From positions 1 to 41,542 of the forward strand of contig CAUEMA010000019.1 of NCBI GenBank assembly GCA_959018755.1: a stretch of 41,542 nucleotides of DNA, given 5' to 3'. A model generated the notes under the pieces. It was not told the DNA's origin, did no database searches, and was given only the letters and a program-made list of their open reading frames with translations. Shown piece after piece: positions 7,120 through 14,124 of the stretch; position 1 is the first letter of the stretch, and the number at the start of each line of letters is the position of its first letter. The stretch comes from an uncultured Collinsella sp. GTDB taxonomy: Bacteria; Actinomycetota; Coriobacteriia; Coriobacteriales; Coriobacteriaceae. The translations under genes and the position numbers were made by a program.

Positions 7120-7785
7120 GTGCAAGTCCTGGACTCGCTCATAGACGGGCCGCTGAGGCTTCGCAACCGCAGGGAGGGCGACGAGCTTATCGGCATGATC
7201 GTCCGCTACCTGCGCACGGGCGAGGAGCCAGAGCCGCGCACGGACACCCAGGAAGCCGTGCTGACGGCGATACGGCCCGTCATGGAAACCTCCCGCTCGC
7301 GCATCGTGGCGGGAGGCAACGGCGGCAAATCATCAAGCAGCGATGCAAGCAAGGCCGAAAGCAAACGGACAAGCAAAACGGTAAGCAAACCCGCAAGCAA
7401 AAGCGTAAGCAAAACGCCAAGCAAATCATCAAGCAGCGATGCAAGCAAGGCCGAAAGCAAACGGCCAAGCGAAGAGGAAGAGGAAGTAGGAAGAGGAATT
7501 AAGGAAGAGGGAAAAGCGGGTGCGGCGCGTTTCCGCGCCCCCTCTCCCGAGGAAGTGGCCGAATACGCCAGCGCCTACGCGGCGTCGAAGGGCATTGACC
7601 TCGCCTCGACCGACTTCGACCCCGAGCGGTTCGTCGACTTCTACGCCCAAAAGGGCTGGATGGTCGGCAAATCGCGGATGAAGGACTGGAAGGCCTCGGT
7701 GCGCAACTGGGTGCGCACCTCGAAGCCGAGGCATGAAACGAAACGTGAGGTGACCGGCGGTGACGACTTTTCCCAGTACGACTGA
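7120..7785 (+). CDS. Phage replication initiator-like protein
   Basis: This 221-residue protein starts at a GTG with AGGGGTG upstream. The N-terminus (RREGDELIGMIVRYLRTGEE, PEPRTDTQEAVLTAIRP) resembles the DUF6291-type start of Gram-positive phage replication proteins. A Ser/Lys repeat linker (about 70-120) is encoded by the iteron array. The C-terminus (FDPERFVDFYAQKGWMVGKS, RMKDWKASVRNWVR) matches the usual end of such initiators. The DnaC-type loader gene overlaps its 3' end. Origin recognition and helicase recruitment are inferred from family resemblance and neighbours. Confidence 0.75.
   Translation: MQVLDSLIDGPLRLRNRREGDELIGMIVRYLRTGEEPEPRTDTQEAVLTAIRPVMETSRSRIVAGGNGGKSSSSDASKAESKRTSKTVSKPASKSVSKTPSKSSSSDASKAESKRPSEEEEEVGRGIKEEGKAGAARFRAPSPEEVAEYASAYAASKGIDLASTDFDPERFVDFYAQKGWMVGKSRMKDWKASVRNWVRTSKPRHETKREVTGGDDFSQYD
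7325..7464 (+). repeat. Perfect 44-bp direct repeat within the iteron region
   Basis: Bases 7325-7368 are repeated exactly at 7421-7464, 96 bp apart (eight iteron units). The copies bound the central iterons and indicate recent expansion of the array by duplication. Confidence 0.9.
7335..7478 (+). repeat. Twelve tandem 12-bp iterons, candidate replication origin
   Basis: The tetramer aagc recurs at exact 12-base intervals at 7335, 7347, 7359, 7371, 7383, 7395, 7407, 7419, 7431, 7443, 7455 and 7467. Most copies read aagcaaa. The array lies inside the initiator-like gene, where it encodes a Ser-Lys-X-X repeat. Iterons inside the initiator gene are the arrangement of the lambda O origin. The stretch is richer in A than its surroundings. 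Confidence 0.75.
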
Positions 7786-8476
7786 GTGCCCGCATTGCGG
7801 GGCCGTGCTCAACGCGCGGTACGCCCAGCTGGGCCTCAAGCGCCTGTTCTGCGGCTACGAGTCGTGCGGCTGCGAAGGGGCCGTCGCCGAGCGCGCTGCC
7901 ATAGCGGCGCAAGAGCAGGCCGAGGCCGAGAAGGCCGTCGCCGAGAAGCGCAGGCGCTCGCTTGTGCGCTGCGGCGTGCCCGAGCGCTACCTGGGGCTTG
8001 GCCACCCCATGGCCGACGAGCTTGCGCTTGCCATGGAGGGCGGCCAATGGCTCTACCTGTGGGGCGACGTCGGCACCCGCAAGACGACCTGCGCCGCAGC
8101 CGTGGCCATGCGCCTGCACGACCGGGGCAAGTCGCCGCTCATGGTGCCGATGTACCGCGTGCTCGACGAGATTCAGCGCAGCTTCCACGACGGCGGTGAC
8201 CCCTTGAAGCGCTATGCCGAAGCGGGCTACCTGCTCATCGACGACTTGGGCAAGCGCAGGCCCACGGGCTTCGTGCTCGACAGCCTGTTCCAGCTCATCG
8301 ACCGGCGCTACTCCGCGATGCGCCCCACGCTGGTCACCACGCAGTACAGGCCAAGCGACCTCGTGCGCAGGCTCGCCGAGCAGGGCGACGCCGACACGGC
8401 CAAGGCCATCGTGTCGCGGCTGCGCCACGGGGCAAGGGTGGTCGAGTTCGACGGCCCGGACGGGAGGCTCGTATGA
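7760..8476 (+). CDS. DnaC/IstB-type helicase loader ATPase
   Basis: This 238-residue AAA+ protein has an N-terminal zinc ribbon (CPHC at 10-13; CGYESCGC at 31-38), Walker A GDVGTRKT (102-109) and Walker B LLIDDLG (158-164). The segment LVTTQYRPSDLVRRLAEQ resembles sensor-1 of DnaC-type loaders. Such proteins load the host replicative helicase at the phage origin. The GTG start overlaps the initiator gene by 26 bases and has a GAGGTG site. Confidence 0.88.
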   Translation: MTTFPSTTECPHCGAVLNARYAQLGLKRLFCGYESCGCEGAVAERAAIAAQEQAEAEKAVAEKRRRSLVRCGVPERYLGLGHPMADELALAMEGGQWLYLWGDVGTRKTTCAAAVAMRLHDRGKSPLMVPMYRVLDEIQRSFHDGGDPLKRYAEAGYLLIDDLGKRRPTGFVLDSLFQLIDRRYSAMRPTLVTTQYRPSDLVRRLAEQGDADTAKAIVSRLRHGARVVEFDGPDGRLV

Positions 8477-8928
8477 TCCTGCAGGCAAGCCAGCTGCGCG
8501 GCTGGCCGAAGGAGCGCGCCGAGCTTTACGGAAAGCCACACCTCGGGGCGCGCTACACGGGCAAGCGCAGCTACGAGCTTCTGCAAGACCGCTGCTGCGT
8601 CTGCGGCAGGCGCGCACAGAGCTGCCACCACGTGGCGCACCGAAGCTGGGGGCTTGAGTTCGAGCTTCTCACGCCGAACGGCACGTGGAGCCTGCGAAGC
8701 CCGCTGTTCGCCCTGTGCGGCAGCGGCACGACCGGGTGCCACAACCAGTTCCACGGCGGCGCGGGCCTCAAGGCCGAGTGGCGCTGGCGCTCCAAGGTGT
8801 ACGAGGAGGCCTGGTGGACGGGCCAACTGCTGGAAGTCTACGAGCCGCACCACCCGGGGATGTACGAGTACGGCTATTGGGCGATAACCGACGAACACGG
8901 AAACGAAATGATCCGAGAAGGGAAATGA
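8473..8928 (+). CDS. HNH-like Cys/His-rich protein
   Basis: This 151-residue protein carries CCVCGRR...SCHHVAHRSWG, then CGSGTTGCHNQFHGG: two Cys pairs around a His-His core, like compact HNH nucleases (Ref/YqaJ-neighbour type). It overlaps the loader stop by 4 bases. Nuclease activity is inferred from the motif only. It could instead be a structural zinc protein. Confidence 0.65.
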   Translation: MILQASQLRGWPKERAELYGKPHLGARYTGKRSYELLQDRCCVCGRRAQSCHHVAHRSWGLEFELLTPNGTWSLRSPLFALCGSGTTGCHNQFHGGAGLKAEWRWRSKVYEEAWWTGQLLEVYEPHHPGMYEYGYWAITDEHGNEMIREGK

Positions 8929-8930
8929 CC

Positions 8931-9308
8931 ATGGAAATCAAGACTTGCGAGCAGTACGTGCTCGCACAGCTGTTCGACCAGCAGGACGAGAACGACATGC
9001 TCAACCGCGAGCTGAAGCACCGCGACGAGCGCATCGACGAGCTGACCGGGCAGATTGATGCCATCGAGGCGGCGCACGGCTCCGCGATGCAGCAGGCCAT
9101 CCGCAAGGCCGGGCGCGATGCGCTCATGAGCCACTGCACGGGATACGCGTGCGAGGTGACCGACGGCGAGACGTTCGAGGACTGGTGCCTTGAGAATGTG
9201 CGCAAGTACTACCTGCCCGAGGGCGTCAGCGTGCTTGCGTTCATCAAGGAGTTCGAGCTTGAGCTTCGCGCGAAGTACGACAAGCAGGCTGCCGAGGCGC
9301 GCGAATGA
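8931..9308 (+). CDS. Hypothetical coiled-coil protein, 125 residues
   Basis: The first 60 residues are charged helix (QDENDMLNRELKHRDERIDE), likely a coiled coil. The segment LENVRKYYLPEGVSVLAFIK follows. Two starts are possible, 8925 or 8931; 8931 has the better spacing from AGAAGGG. Function unknown. It is placed in the replication operon. Confidence 0.65.
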   Translation: MEIKTCEQYVLAQLFDQQDENDMLNRELKHRDERIDELTGQIDAIEAAHGSAMQQAIRKAGRDALMSHCTGYACEVTDGETFEDWCLENVRKYYLPEGVSVLAFIKEFELELRAKYDKQAAEARE

Positions 9309-9544
9309 TACGCGTTTACGAGCGCTCGCTTTGCCAGAGCTACGCAAGCGCCTATCGCCAGGGAATCGTGGTAGCAAGCACCGGCACCGAGGAAGAGGCG
9401 CTTTCCATCGTCGAGGCCCTGACCGACGACAGCTACCAGTGCTTCGCACTGCTGGAAGACGGAACCGTGCTCGACCTGCGGGGCCGGTTCCCCGGTTGCG
9501 TGGAGTTGGGCTGTGAGGAGGAACGCGATGGCAACCGAGATTGA
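9305..9544 (+). CDS. Hypothetical protein, 79 residues
   Basis: A small mixed alpha/beta protein beginning MIRVYERSLCQSYASAYRQG, overlapping the genes on both sides. It has no recognised domain. The end of the gene holds the GAGGAGG site for the next gene. Confidence 0.6.
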   Translation: MIRVYERSLCQSYASAYRQGIVVASTGTEEEALSIVEALTDDSYQCFALLEDGTVLDLRGRFPGCVELGCEEERDGNRD

Positions 9545-9878
9545 GCCGCTGATTATGCCGTTCGACCCGCTTTGGGTCACCACCAGCAAGCAAGAGTACC
9601 GCGAGGCCGTGCGCAGGATGGGCGAAGAGCCGGGAGACGCCAAGGGCAAGGACGGCCTCACCAGCTGCATCCCGGGCAAGGGGTGCGTGATCTGGATCAG
9701 CCGCAAGGTGAAGGCCCCGGACCTGTACGCGCTCGCCGCCCACGAGGCGACGCATGCGGCGTGCGACATGCTTGCCAGCATCGGGGAGGACACGCCCGCC
9801 GCCGAGGAGCTGGCCTACATGGTGCAGTCCATCACGGCGGGAATCATCATCGCCTGCGAGGGCCGCAGCGATGGCTAA
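9528..9878 (+). CDS. HExxH-containing phage protein
   Basis: The 116-residue product contains LAAHEATHAACDM, an HExxH zinc-site pattern, followed by AAEELAYMVQSIT, where a Glu could be the third ligand. This layout recurs in a family of small phage proteins of unknown role. The ATG at 9528 has GAGGAGGA upstream. Metal binding is likely, but protease activity is not shown by the sequence. Confidence 0.7.
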   Translation: MATEIEPLIMPFDPLWVTTSKQEYREAVRRMGEEPGDAKGKDGLTSCIPGKGCVIWISRKVKAPDLYALAAHEATHAACDMLASIGEDTPAAEELAYMVQSITAGIIIACEGRSDG

Positions 9879-10098
9879 CGCCAAGGTGTTGCGGAAAGCG
9901 CAACTGCTGCGCCTGATGGTTGACGAGTTGTGCGACAACATCGAGGCCCGAGAGGCTAGCGAGTCGTGCCTGCACACCTACGGAAGCCTCAGCTATGGCC
10001 TGGAAGACGGGCAGGGCAAGACCCAGATACAGAACGACATACGCAGGTGCAGGAGAACGCTCCTCGACCTGTGGAAGCTGATAGGAAAGGAAATCTGA
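9871..10098 (+). CDS. Hypothetical protein, 75 residues
   Basis: A small helical protein (KVLRKAQLLRLMVDELCDNI ... IQNDIRRCRRTLLDLWKLIG). It overlaps the HExxH gene by 8 bases and the next start by one base (TGATG). Function unknown. Confidence 0.6.
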   Translation: MANAKVLRKAQLLRLMVDELCDNIEAREASESCLHTYGSLSYGLEDGQGKTQIQNDIRRCRRTLLDLWKLIGKEI

Positions 10099-10466
10099 TG
10101 ACCGACGAGAAGAAAACCGAGACCGCCAAGGAAGCCGCAACCGTGAAGAAGGCCATGATCTCGCAGCCGATGGCCGGCAAGACAGACGAGGAGATCGTGG
10201 CCACGCGCGACCTCGCCGTGGCGAAGCTGCGCCAGATGGGCTACGAGGTCGTGAACACCCTATTCACCGACGAGTGGTACAGCGACGAGGCCATGAAGGA
10301 GCGCGGCGTGGTGCAGGTTCCGCTGTGCTTCCTTGCGAAGTCGCTTGAGAACATGAGCCTGTGCCACGCGGCCTACTTCTGCAAGGGCTGGGAGGACGCC
10401 CGAGGCTGCAAGATCGAGCATGAAGCCGCCGAGGCCTACGGGTTGGAGGTGCTTTATGGAGACTAG
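10098..10466 (+). CDS. DUF4406-like, nucleoside 2-deoxyribosyltransferase fold
   Basis: In this 122-residue protein the pattern AMISQPMAGKTDEEIVATRD, GYEVVNTLF, KSLENMSLCHAAYFCKGWED and ARGCKIEHEAAEAYG matches DUF4406. That family has the nucleoside 2-deoxyribosyltransferase-like fold and is often encoded by phages. A role in nucleotide salvage or base exchange is possible. The catalytic step has not been shown for phage members as far as I know. The start follows AGGAAAGGAA. Confidence 0.78.
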   Translation: MTDEKKTETAKEAATVKKAMISQPMAGKTDEEIVATRDLAVAKLRQMGYEVVNTLFTDEWYSDEAMKERGVVQVPLCFLAKSLENMSLCHAAYFCKGWEDARGCKIEHEAAEAYGLEVLYGD

Positions 10467-10683
10467 TTTGACGCCCGACGAATTGTCCCGCGTAGTCTCG
10501 GCCTTAAAAGACGCAATCGCCTCCATCGCGGATGCTTTCACGGAAATCTTGCGCAAGGTCATCCGGTGTTTCCGAAAGCTGGCGAAGCAGCTTGACCCGA
10601 AATGGCAGCGTCGAAATCGACGCGCCATTGCTCGGTCGCGCCGCAACAACCTGTATTTGAAGAGCGTTGGGAGGTGCCGGTAA
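10456..10683 (+). CDS. Small basic protein, 75 residues
   Basis: An Arg/Lys-rich protein whose first half is an amphipathic helix (ELSRVVSALKDAIASIADAF) and whose second half is strongly basic (RKLAKQLDPKWQRRNRRAI). GGAGGT precedes the ATG. Base composition looks slightly lower in GC than the neighbours. It may bind nucleic acid. No family recognised. Confidence 0.6.
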   Translation: METSLTPDELSRVVSALKDAIASIADAFTEILRKVIRCFRKLAKQLDPKWQRRNRRAIARSRRNNLYLKSVGRCR

Positions 10684-11312
10684 TGATTGACGACGCAACT
10701 CGTCACGACGTTGCTAAGCAGTTGGAGCACGACGCCGTTTACCGCGACGGTTCAACGCTTGGCGAATGGTGGACGCGCCTTCAGTCGGTCGCATGTGACT
10801 GCGACGACTTTCCCGATCCGCGCTCCCTTTTCATGAGACTTGCCGGGCTTATTGAGCCAAACCCCATCGACGGCAGCACGTCTGACGGCTACCACACTTT
10901 CAATGAGCTTTACCATCACCGCGCCGTCCTCTTCTCCGTTATCGTTGCGGCCTTTCCTGACAAGGCTTGGAAAGCGAAGGCGCACAGCGACGGCACCATG
11001 TATGGCGGTATGTTCATCGTCGGCATCGACACGCCAGACGGCCAGGCCACCTATCACTACGACATCGAGCCGTACTGGGGCATGTTCCGCTGCAAGGAGC
11101 TTGACCGAGCGCCAGAGTGGGACGGCCACACGCCAGAGCAAGCTATTGAGCGCATAGGCAAGTTGACCGGACTTATCGACCGCGCGACCACGCACCTTGT
11201 CCTCGATGAATACGGCCGCACGTGTTGCGCAAAATGCGGATGCGACTACCTATGCATGAGCAGCGCGACGTATTGCCCAGATTGCGGCGCGAAGGTCGCC
11301 AAGAATGGCTAG
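10683..11312 (+). CDS. Conserved phage protein with C-terminal zinc ribbon
   Basis: This 209-residue product carries YHTFNELYHHRAVLFSVIVA, then MFIVGIDTPDGQATYHYDIE and EWDGHTPEQAIERI, a pattern I know from phages of Gram-positive hosts without a described function. A four-Cys zinc ribbon (CCAKCGC ... CPDCGAK) ends the protein. The start has GGGAGGTG upstream. It overlaps the next gene by 8 bases. Confidence 0.72.
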   Translation: MIDDATRHDVAKQLEHDAVYRDGSTLGEWWTRLQSVACDCDDFPDPRSLFMRLAGLIEPNPIDGSTSDGYHTFNELYHHRAVLFSVIVAAFPDKAWKAKAHSDGTMYGGMFIVGIDTPDGQATYHYDIEPYWGMFRCKELDRAPEWDGHTPEQAIERIGKLTGLIDRATTHLVLDEYGRTCCAKCGCDYLCMSSATYCPDCGAKVAKNG

Positions 11313-11727
11313 AGGCAGGACGAAGCGGTTTACCGAAAGCGAGCTGCGCGAGAGGCGAAACCGCCAATGGTGGGAATCCCGCGCCCGCTGCGGCCATGCG
11401 ACCGTCTGCCCTCTGTGTGGCGGGTACACACTCTCGAAAACCGGCTATCACGCGGGCTGTGCCAAGAAGGCAGGGATCAAGATTCCAAGGCAGCGAATGA
11501 AGCGGGCTTTATTGACCGCCAAAGAGCGTCAGAAGATCCCCGTTGCCCAGATGGCTGGCCCGGTGGGCGCCGTTGTCCGTGACGATGGCGTGCGATTCGA
11601 GTCGGCTGGCGCGGCGGCGCTCGCGACATACGGGTATTGCGGCAGCCCGAACATCGTGAGGGCTGTCAGAACGGGATGCAAGGCCGGAGGCCATTACTGG
11701 AAACGAGCCGACGAGGAGGATAAATGA
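11305..11727 (+). CDS. Zinc-finger protein with NUMOD-like tail
   Basis: A basic N-terminus (MARGRTKRFTESELRERRNR) is followed by a Cys/His cluster (CGHATVCPLCGGY ... HAGC). The C-terminus (VVRDDGVRFESAGAAALATY ... AGGHYWKRAD) resembles NUMOD-type DNA-binding modules of homing endonucleases, but no nuclease domain is present. It may be a remnant or a stand-alone DNA binder. 140 residues. Confidence 0.6.
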   Translation: MARGRTKRFTESELRERRNRQWWESRARCGHATVCPLCGGYTLSKTGYHAGCAKKAGIKIPRQRMKRALLTAKERQKIPVAQMAGPVGAVVRDDGVRFESAGAAALATYGYCGSPNIVRAVRTGCKAGGHYWKRADEEDK

Positions 11728-11957
11728 CCGACCAATACGTATTCAACCCCGACATACACGACGAGTGGAAGCCGCCTGCGCACCGCTGCGAGAACTGCGC
11801 CCACCACGAGCACGACGTTGTGCCGATCGCTCATTTCGACGTGGACGGCAACGAGGTCGGCAGCACTACCGGCACGCGCTGCTATTGCAATCACGGCGGC
11901 AAACACTTCGTCACGGGCGACAACAACCACTGCGACTACTGGGAGGAGGCGCGATGA
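11724..11957 (+). CDS. Small Cys/His-rich protein, 77 residues
   Basis: CENCAHHEHD and CYCNHGGKHF ... HCDYW give a likely zinc site. An acidic, aromatic C-terminus ends EEAR. ATGA overlap with the upstream gene. One of four neighbouring small proteins with CxxC-type motifs. Function unknown. Confidence 0.6.
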   Translation: MTDQYVFNPDIHDEWKPPAHRCENCAHHEHDVVPIAHFDVDGNEVGSTTGTRCYCNHGGKHFVTGDNNHCDYWEEAR

Positions 11958-12310
11958 GCTACGACGTACGCCTGTGCGACCCCGTGACGCACGAGGCGCT
12001 GCAAACCGACGTGCCTCACAACATGCGTGGCGGCACCTACGCCATGGGCGGCACTACCGGCCTCTGGCTGAACGTCACCTACAACTACGGCAAGCACTAC
12101 TACCGCGTGCTCGGCGACAAGGGCATCCGCACCATCTACGGCATGACGGGCGCGGAGTCCATCCCCGTGCTCGAAGCGGCAGCGGCCAAGCTGTCCGACG
12201 AGGTTTCGGACGACTACTGGGAGGCCACCGAGGGCAACGCCAAGCGCCCGCTGTTGCAGCTGGCGGCGATGGCCCGCATGCGCCCAGACGGCGTTTGGGA
12301 TGGTGACTGA
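11954..12310 (+). CDS. Conserved-looking hypothetical protein, 118 residues
   Basis: MSYDVRLCDPVTHEALQ, then GGTYAMGGTTGLWLNVTYNY and YYRVLGDKGIRTIYGMTG, resembles small soluble phage and plasmid proteins of unknown function. No membrane segment. It overlaps the previous gene (ATGA). Confidence 0.65.
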   Translation: MSYDVRLCDPVTHEALQTDVPHNMRGGTYAMGGTTGLWLNVTYNYGKHYYRVLGDKGIRTIYGMTGAESIPVLEAAAAKLSDEVSDDYWEATEGNAKRPLLQLAAMARMRPDGVWDGD

Positions 12311-12312
12311 CG

Positions 12313-12492
12313 ATGGCGAGAGTGATCGCGACGCAGGAGGTGCCGGAAAACTGCTCGACATGCCTTTACGGGAAGTTCTACGGCTGCAGCCATGCCGACC
12401 GCCAGAAGGATTGGACGTACTACCGCTTTTGGCAAGGCCTGAAGCCCTGTCCGAGCTGGTGGCTTGACCAGAACCGGTTCGAGAGGACGTGA
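12313..12492 (+). CDS. Small Cys-rich protein, 59 residues
   Basis: The frame runs from ATG 12313 to TGA 12492 and encodes MARVIATQEVPENCSTCLYG followed by a C-x-H pair (GCSHA) and a Trp-rich tail. The Cys spacing suggests one zinc site. The gene is packed directly between its neighbours. Function unknown. Confidence 0.55.
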   Translation: MARVIATQEVPENCSTCLYGKFYGCSHADRQKDWTYYRFWQGLKPCPSWWLDQNRFERT

Positions 12493-12496
12493 TGAA

Positions 12497-12787
12497 ATGG
12501 TTGACTTCGAGCCGCCTAGCGGATGGAACCTGCCGCCGGGATGCTTCGAGTCCGACCCACGCGCGCCGTGGAACCAGGAAGAGCCGAAGACCTGCGGGAA
12601 CTGCTCGCACTGCCTGGAAGGCTGCTGCGATTTCGGGATATGCGGGCTTGAGTTCGAGGATGCGTTCGACGAGGCCGACCACGAGGTGAAGACCACGCCG
12701 TGGAAGGCTGCGCTCTGGGCGCGCGATTGGATCGTTGAGCACTACAAGGATGAGCAGGAGGACGTGTGCGACCGATGGGATGGCTAG
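12497..12787 (+). CDS. Small Cys-rich protein, 96 residues
   Basis: The central segment KTCGNCSHCLEGCCDFGICG holds seven cysteines, enough for a zinc or iron-sulfur site. An acidic C-terminal half with Trp residues follows (DRWDG). A second ATG at 12492 in another frame leads to a shorter, unlikely peptide. Function unknown. Confidence 0.6.
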   Translation: MVDFEPPSGWNLPPGCFESDPRAPWNQEEPKTCGNCSHCLEGCCDFGICGLEFEDAFDEADHEVKTTPWKAALWARDWIVEHYKDEQEDVCDRWDG

Positions 12788-12909
12788 CGACCGCCGCCAT
12801 GGCTTTGCTGCTGGGAGTCCTGGCCATTGAGGCCTGGGCGATACGGATGCTGGCGGCGGGGCTGGTGCTGCTGGCCCTGCTCGCCTGCGGTCAGGGGGGC
12901 GCGTTGTGA
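12775..12909 (+). CDS. Membrane peptide, 44 residues
   Basis: MGWLATAAMALLLGVLAIEA and IRMLAAGLVLLALLACGQ form two hydrophobic helices with almost no soluble part. It overlaps the previous gene by 13 bases. Its size and hydrophobicity fit a small two-pass membrane peptide. Function unknown. Confidence 0.5.
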   Translation: MGWLATAAMALLLGVLAIEAWAIRMLAAGLVLLALLACGQGGAL

Positions 12910-12912
12910 AAC

Positions 12913-13014
12913 GTGAACTGGGGCTACCTGGCGTTCCTCGCCGTGGCCCTGATTATTGATGCTTTTGCCGTGTGGGCGGCTTCATCGCTCGCGCGCTGGA
13001 TGATTGGAGTTTGA
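12913..13014 (+). CDS. Possible membrane peptide, 33 residues
   Basis: A GTG-initiated frame encodes VNWGYLAFLAVALIIDAFAV followed by a short amphipathic tail. The hydrophobic pattern and fit between neighbours argue for a gene. The ribosome site (AGGGGGGC) is 12 or more bases away. Tentative. Confidence 0.35.
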   Translation: MNWGYLAFLAVALIIDAFAVWAASSLARWMIGV

Positions 13015-13015
13015 T

Positions 13016-13429
13016 ATGCAAGATTGCGTGATTATGGGCAGCGTCGCCACGTTCGACGGCGTTGCGCCCGACAAGGCCCAAGCCCTGAAGGTGCTTGAGG
13101 AGGCTTCCGAGGCGTACAACGCCTGGCAGGCGTGGTACGAGTGCCGCGACGCCGAGGCCAAGGACTGGTGCGGCCAGTCCCTCATGGAGGAGTGCGCCGA
13201 CGTCGTGCAGGCTACCGCCAACCTGGTGAAAGCCTGCGGCTGCGACGACATGCGCCTGCACCTCATGGACTGCGAGGACAGAAACCGCAAACGCGGGCGC
13301 ATCACCGGCTCGAAGCCCTATCCCAAGGCCTGCGGGCGCGAGGGCTGCAAGCGCTTCGTGTTCGTGCCAATTCCTCGCCCCTATGGGGTGCTGGGCAAGA
13401 TCAAGGCCAAGATTGGGGGCCTGAAGTGA
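13016..13429 (+). CDS. MazG-like NTP pyrophosphohydrolase
   Basis: In this 137-residue protein, LKVLEEASEAYNAWQAW (EExxE) and SLMEECADVVQATANLV (ExxD) supply the metal-binding acidic residues of the all-alpha MazG/dUTPase-like fold. DRNRKRGRI also fits the family. It probably hydrolyses a nucleoside triphosphate. A C-terminal CGREGC segment adds a possible zinc site. The start is a well-spaced ATG after TTGGAG. Confidence 0.75.
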   Translation: MQDCVIMGSVATFDGVAPDKAQALKVLEEASEAYNAWQAWYECRDAEAKDWCGQSLMEECADVVQATANLVKACGCDDMRLHLMDCEDRNRKRGRITGSKPYPKACGREGCKRFVFVPIPRPYGVLGKIKAKIGGLK

Positions 13430-13554
13430 ACCGCGCGCAGAAGGTCATAGCCGCCGTGGTGTATGCCGGTAGCCTCGTGGCTGTGTCGCTCGCAATGATC
13501 GGGGTTTGTTCCCTGCTGGCTCGCTGGGTTGCCAGTATATGGGGGCTTGTGTAG
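13426..13554 (+). CDS. Small membrane protein, 42 residues
   Basis: GTG start overlapping the MazG-like stop (GTGA). The product VNRAQKVIAAVVYAGSLVAV continues as one or two hydrophobic helices and ends WGLV. It is the last gene of the rightward early operon and is followed by a strong terminator. Confidence 0.5.
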   Translation: MNRAQKVIAAVVYAGSLVAVSLAMIGVCSLLARWVASIWGLV

Positions 13555-13571
13555 CCCCTGAAGGCATGAAG

Positions 13572-13604
13572 AAGCCCCCTAGAATCGAATCTAGGGGGCT
13601 TTCT
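13572..13604. terminator. Bidirectional terminator between convergent operons
   Basis: aagccccctaga (13572-13583) and tctagggggctt (13590-13601) form a 12-bp stem with a 6-base loop, with ttct after it and gaa before it. It separates the end of the early operon from the end of the minus-strand cassette. Confidence 0.85.
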
Positions 13605-13615
13605 GCTGCCTGCTG

Positions 13616-13729
13616 CTATCTGCTCTGCCCTGTGGCCTTCTCGGCTGCTATAGCCTTCTCTAGGTCTCGTTTGGCCTCGCTGATGATCTGCAAAAGCTCG
13701 TGCCACTGCTTCGGCTCTCGGTCTTTCAT
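13616..13729 (-). CDS. Small helical protein, 37 residues
   Basis: Starts at the ATG at 13727-13729 with AAAGG upstream and encodes MKDREPKQWHELLQIISEAK followed by a charged helix ending TGQSR. It is the last gene of the minus-strand cassette. Longer upstream reading frames overlap gene 13741-14064 and are less likely. Confidence 0.5.
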   Translation of the reverse strand: MKDREPKQWHELLQIISEAKRDLEKAIAAEKATGQSR

Positions 13730-13740
13730 GGTTTGCCTTT

Positions 13741-14064
13741 CTAGTTGTATGTGTCGCAGATGCTCGGGGTGCCGTCCCATAGGGTGAGCCGGTACCCGCA
13801 TAATTCGAGTTCGGGGCTGTTCTTCGCCCTGCTGTAGTCCCTGACCTTGAGGCGCTTCCCGTTGTCGCTCGCCTCGCGGCTCATGATCGGGTCGTAGGTG
13901 AAGCAGTTCGGCAAGGGCATGTACTTGCGCTCCCACCCGTAGGCGTCGGCCAAACCCTCGAAGGTGCTTTCTATGGGCCTGATCGTGGCTGTTTTCGCTG
14001 TGGCCTTGATGGCCTGGTAGAAACTGCCCTCGCATTCGAAAATGTCGCCTGCCTTTACCTGCAT
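13741..14064 (-). CDS. Hypothetical protein, 107 residues
   Basis: MQVKAGDIFECEGSFYQAIK opens a beta-rich protein similar in flavour to small proteins of mobile elements. The segments IRPIESTFEGLADAYGWERK and YRLTLWDGTPSI have no family I can name. AAAGGGG precedes the ATG. Fourth gene of the minus-strand cassette. Confidence 0.65.
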   Translation of the reverse strand: MQVKAGDIFECEGSFYQAIKATAKTATIRPIESTFEGLADAYGWERKYMPLPNCFTYDPIMSREASDNGKRLKVRDYSRAKNSPELELCGYRLTLWDGTPSICDTYN

Positions 14065-14086
14065 GGTTCGCCCCTTTCTAAAGATC

Positions 14087-14111
14087 GGGGCAAGGCCTGA
14101 GGCCCTGCCCC
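14087..14111 (-). ncRNA. Intercistronic GC hairpin
   Basis: ggggcaaggcc and ggccctgcccc pair around tga with one mismatch. It lies in the spacer after the DUF2786 gene and before the next Shine-Dalgarno, with no following T-run. One of three such hairpins in this operon. Confidence 0.55.
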
Positions 14112-14124
14112 TGTGTCGTTCCTG

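Noticed and set aside
7335..7478. CRISPR array
   Set aside because: The units are 12 bp with no unique spacers, lie in a coding frame, and there are no cas genes.
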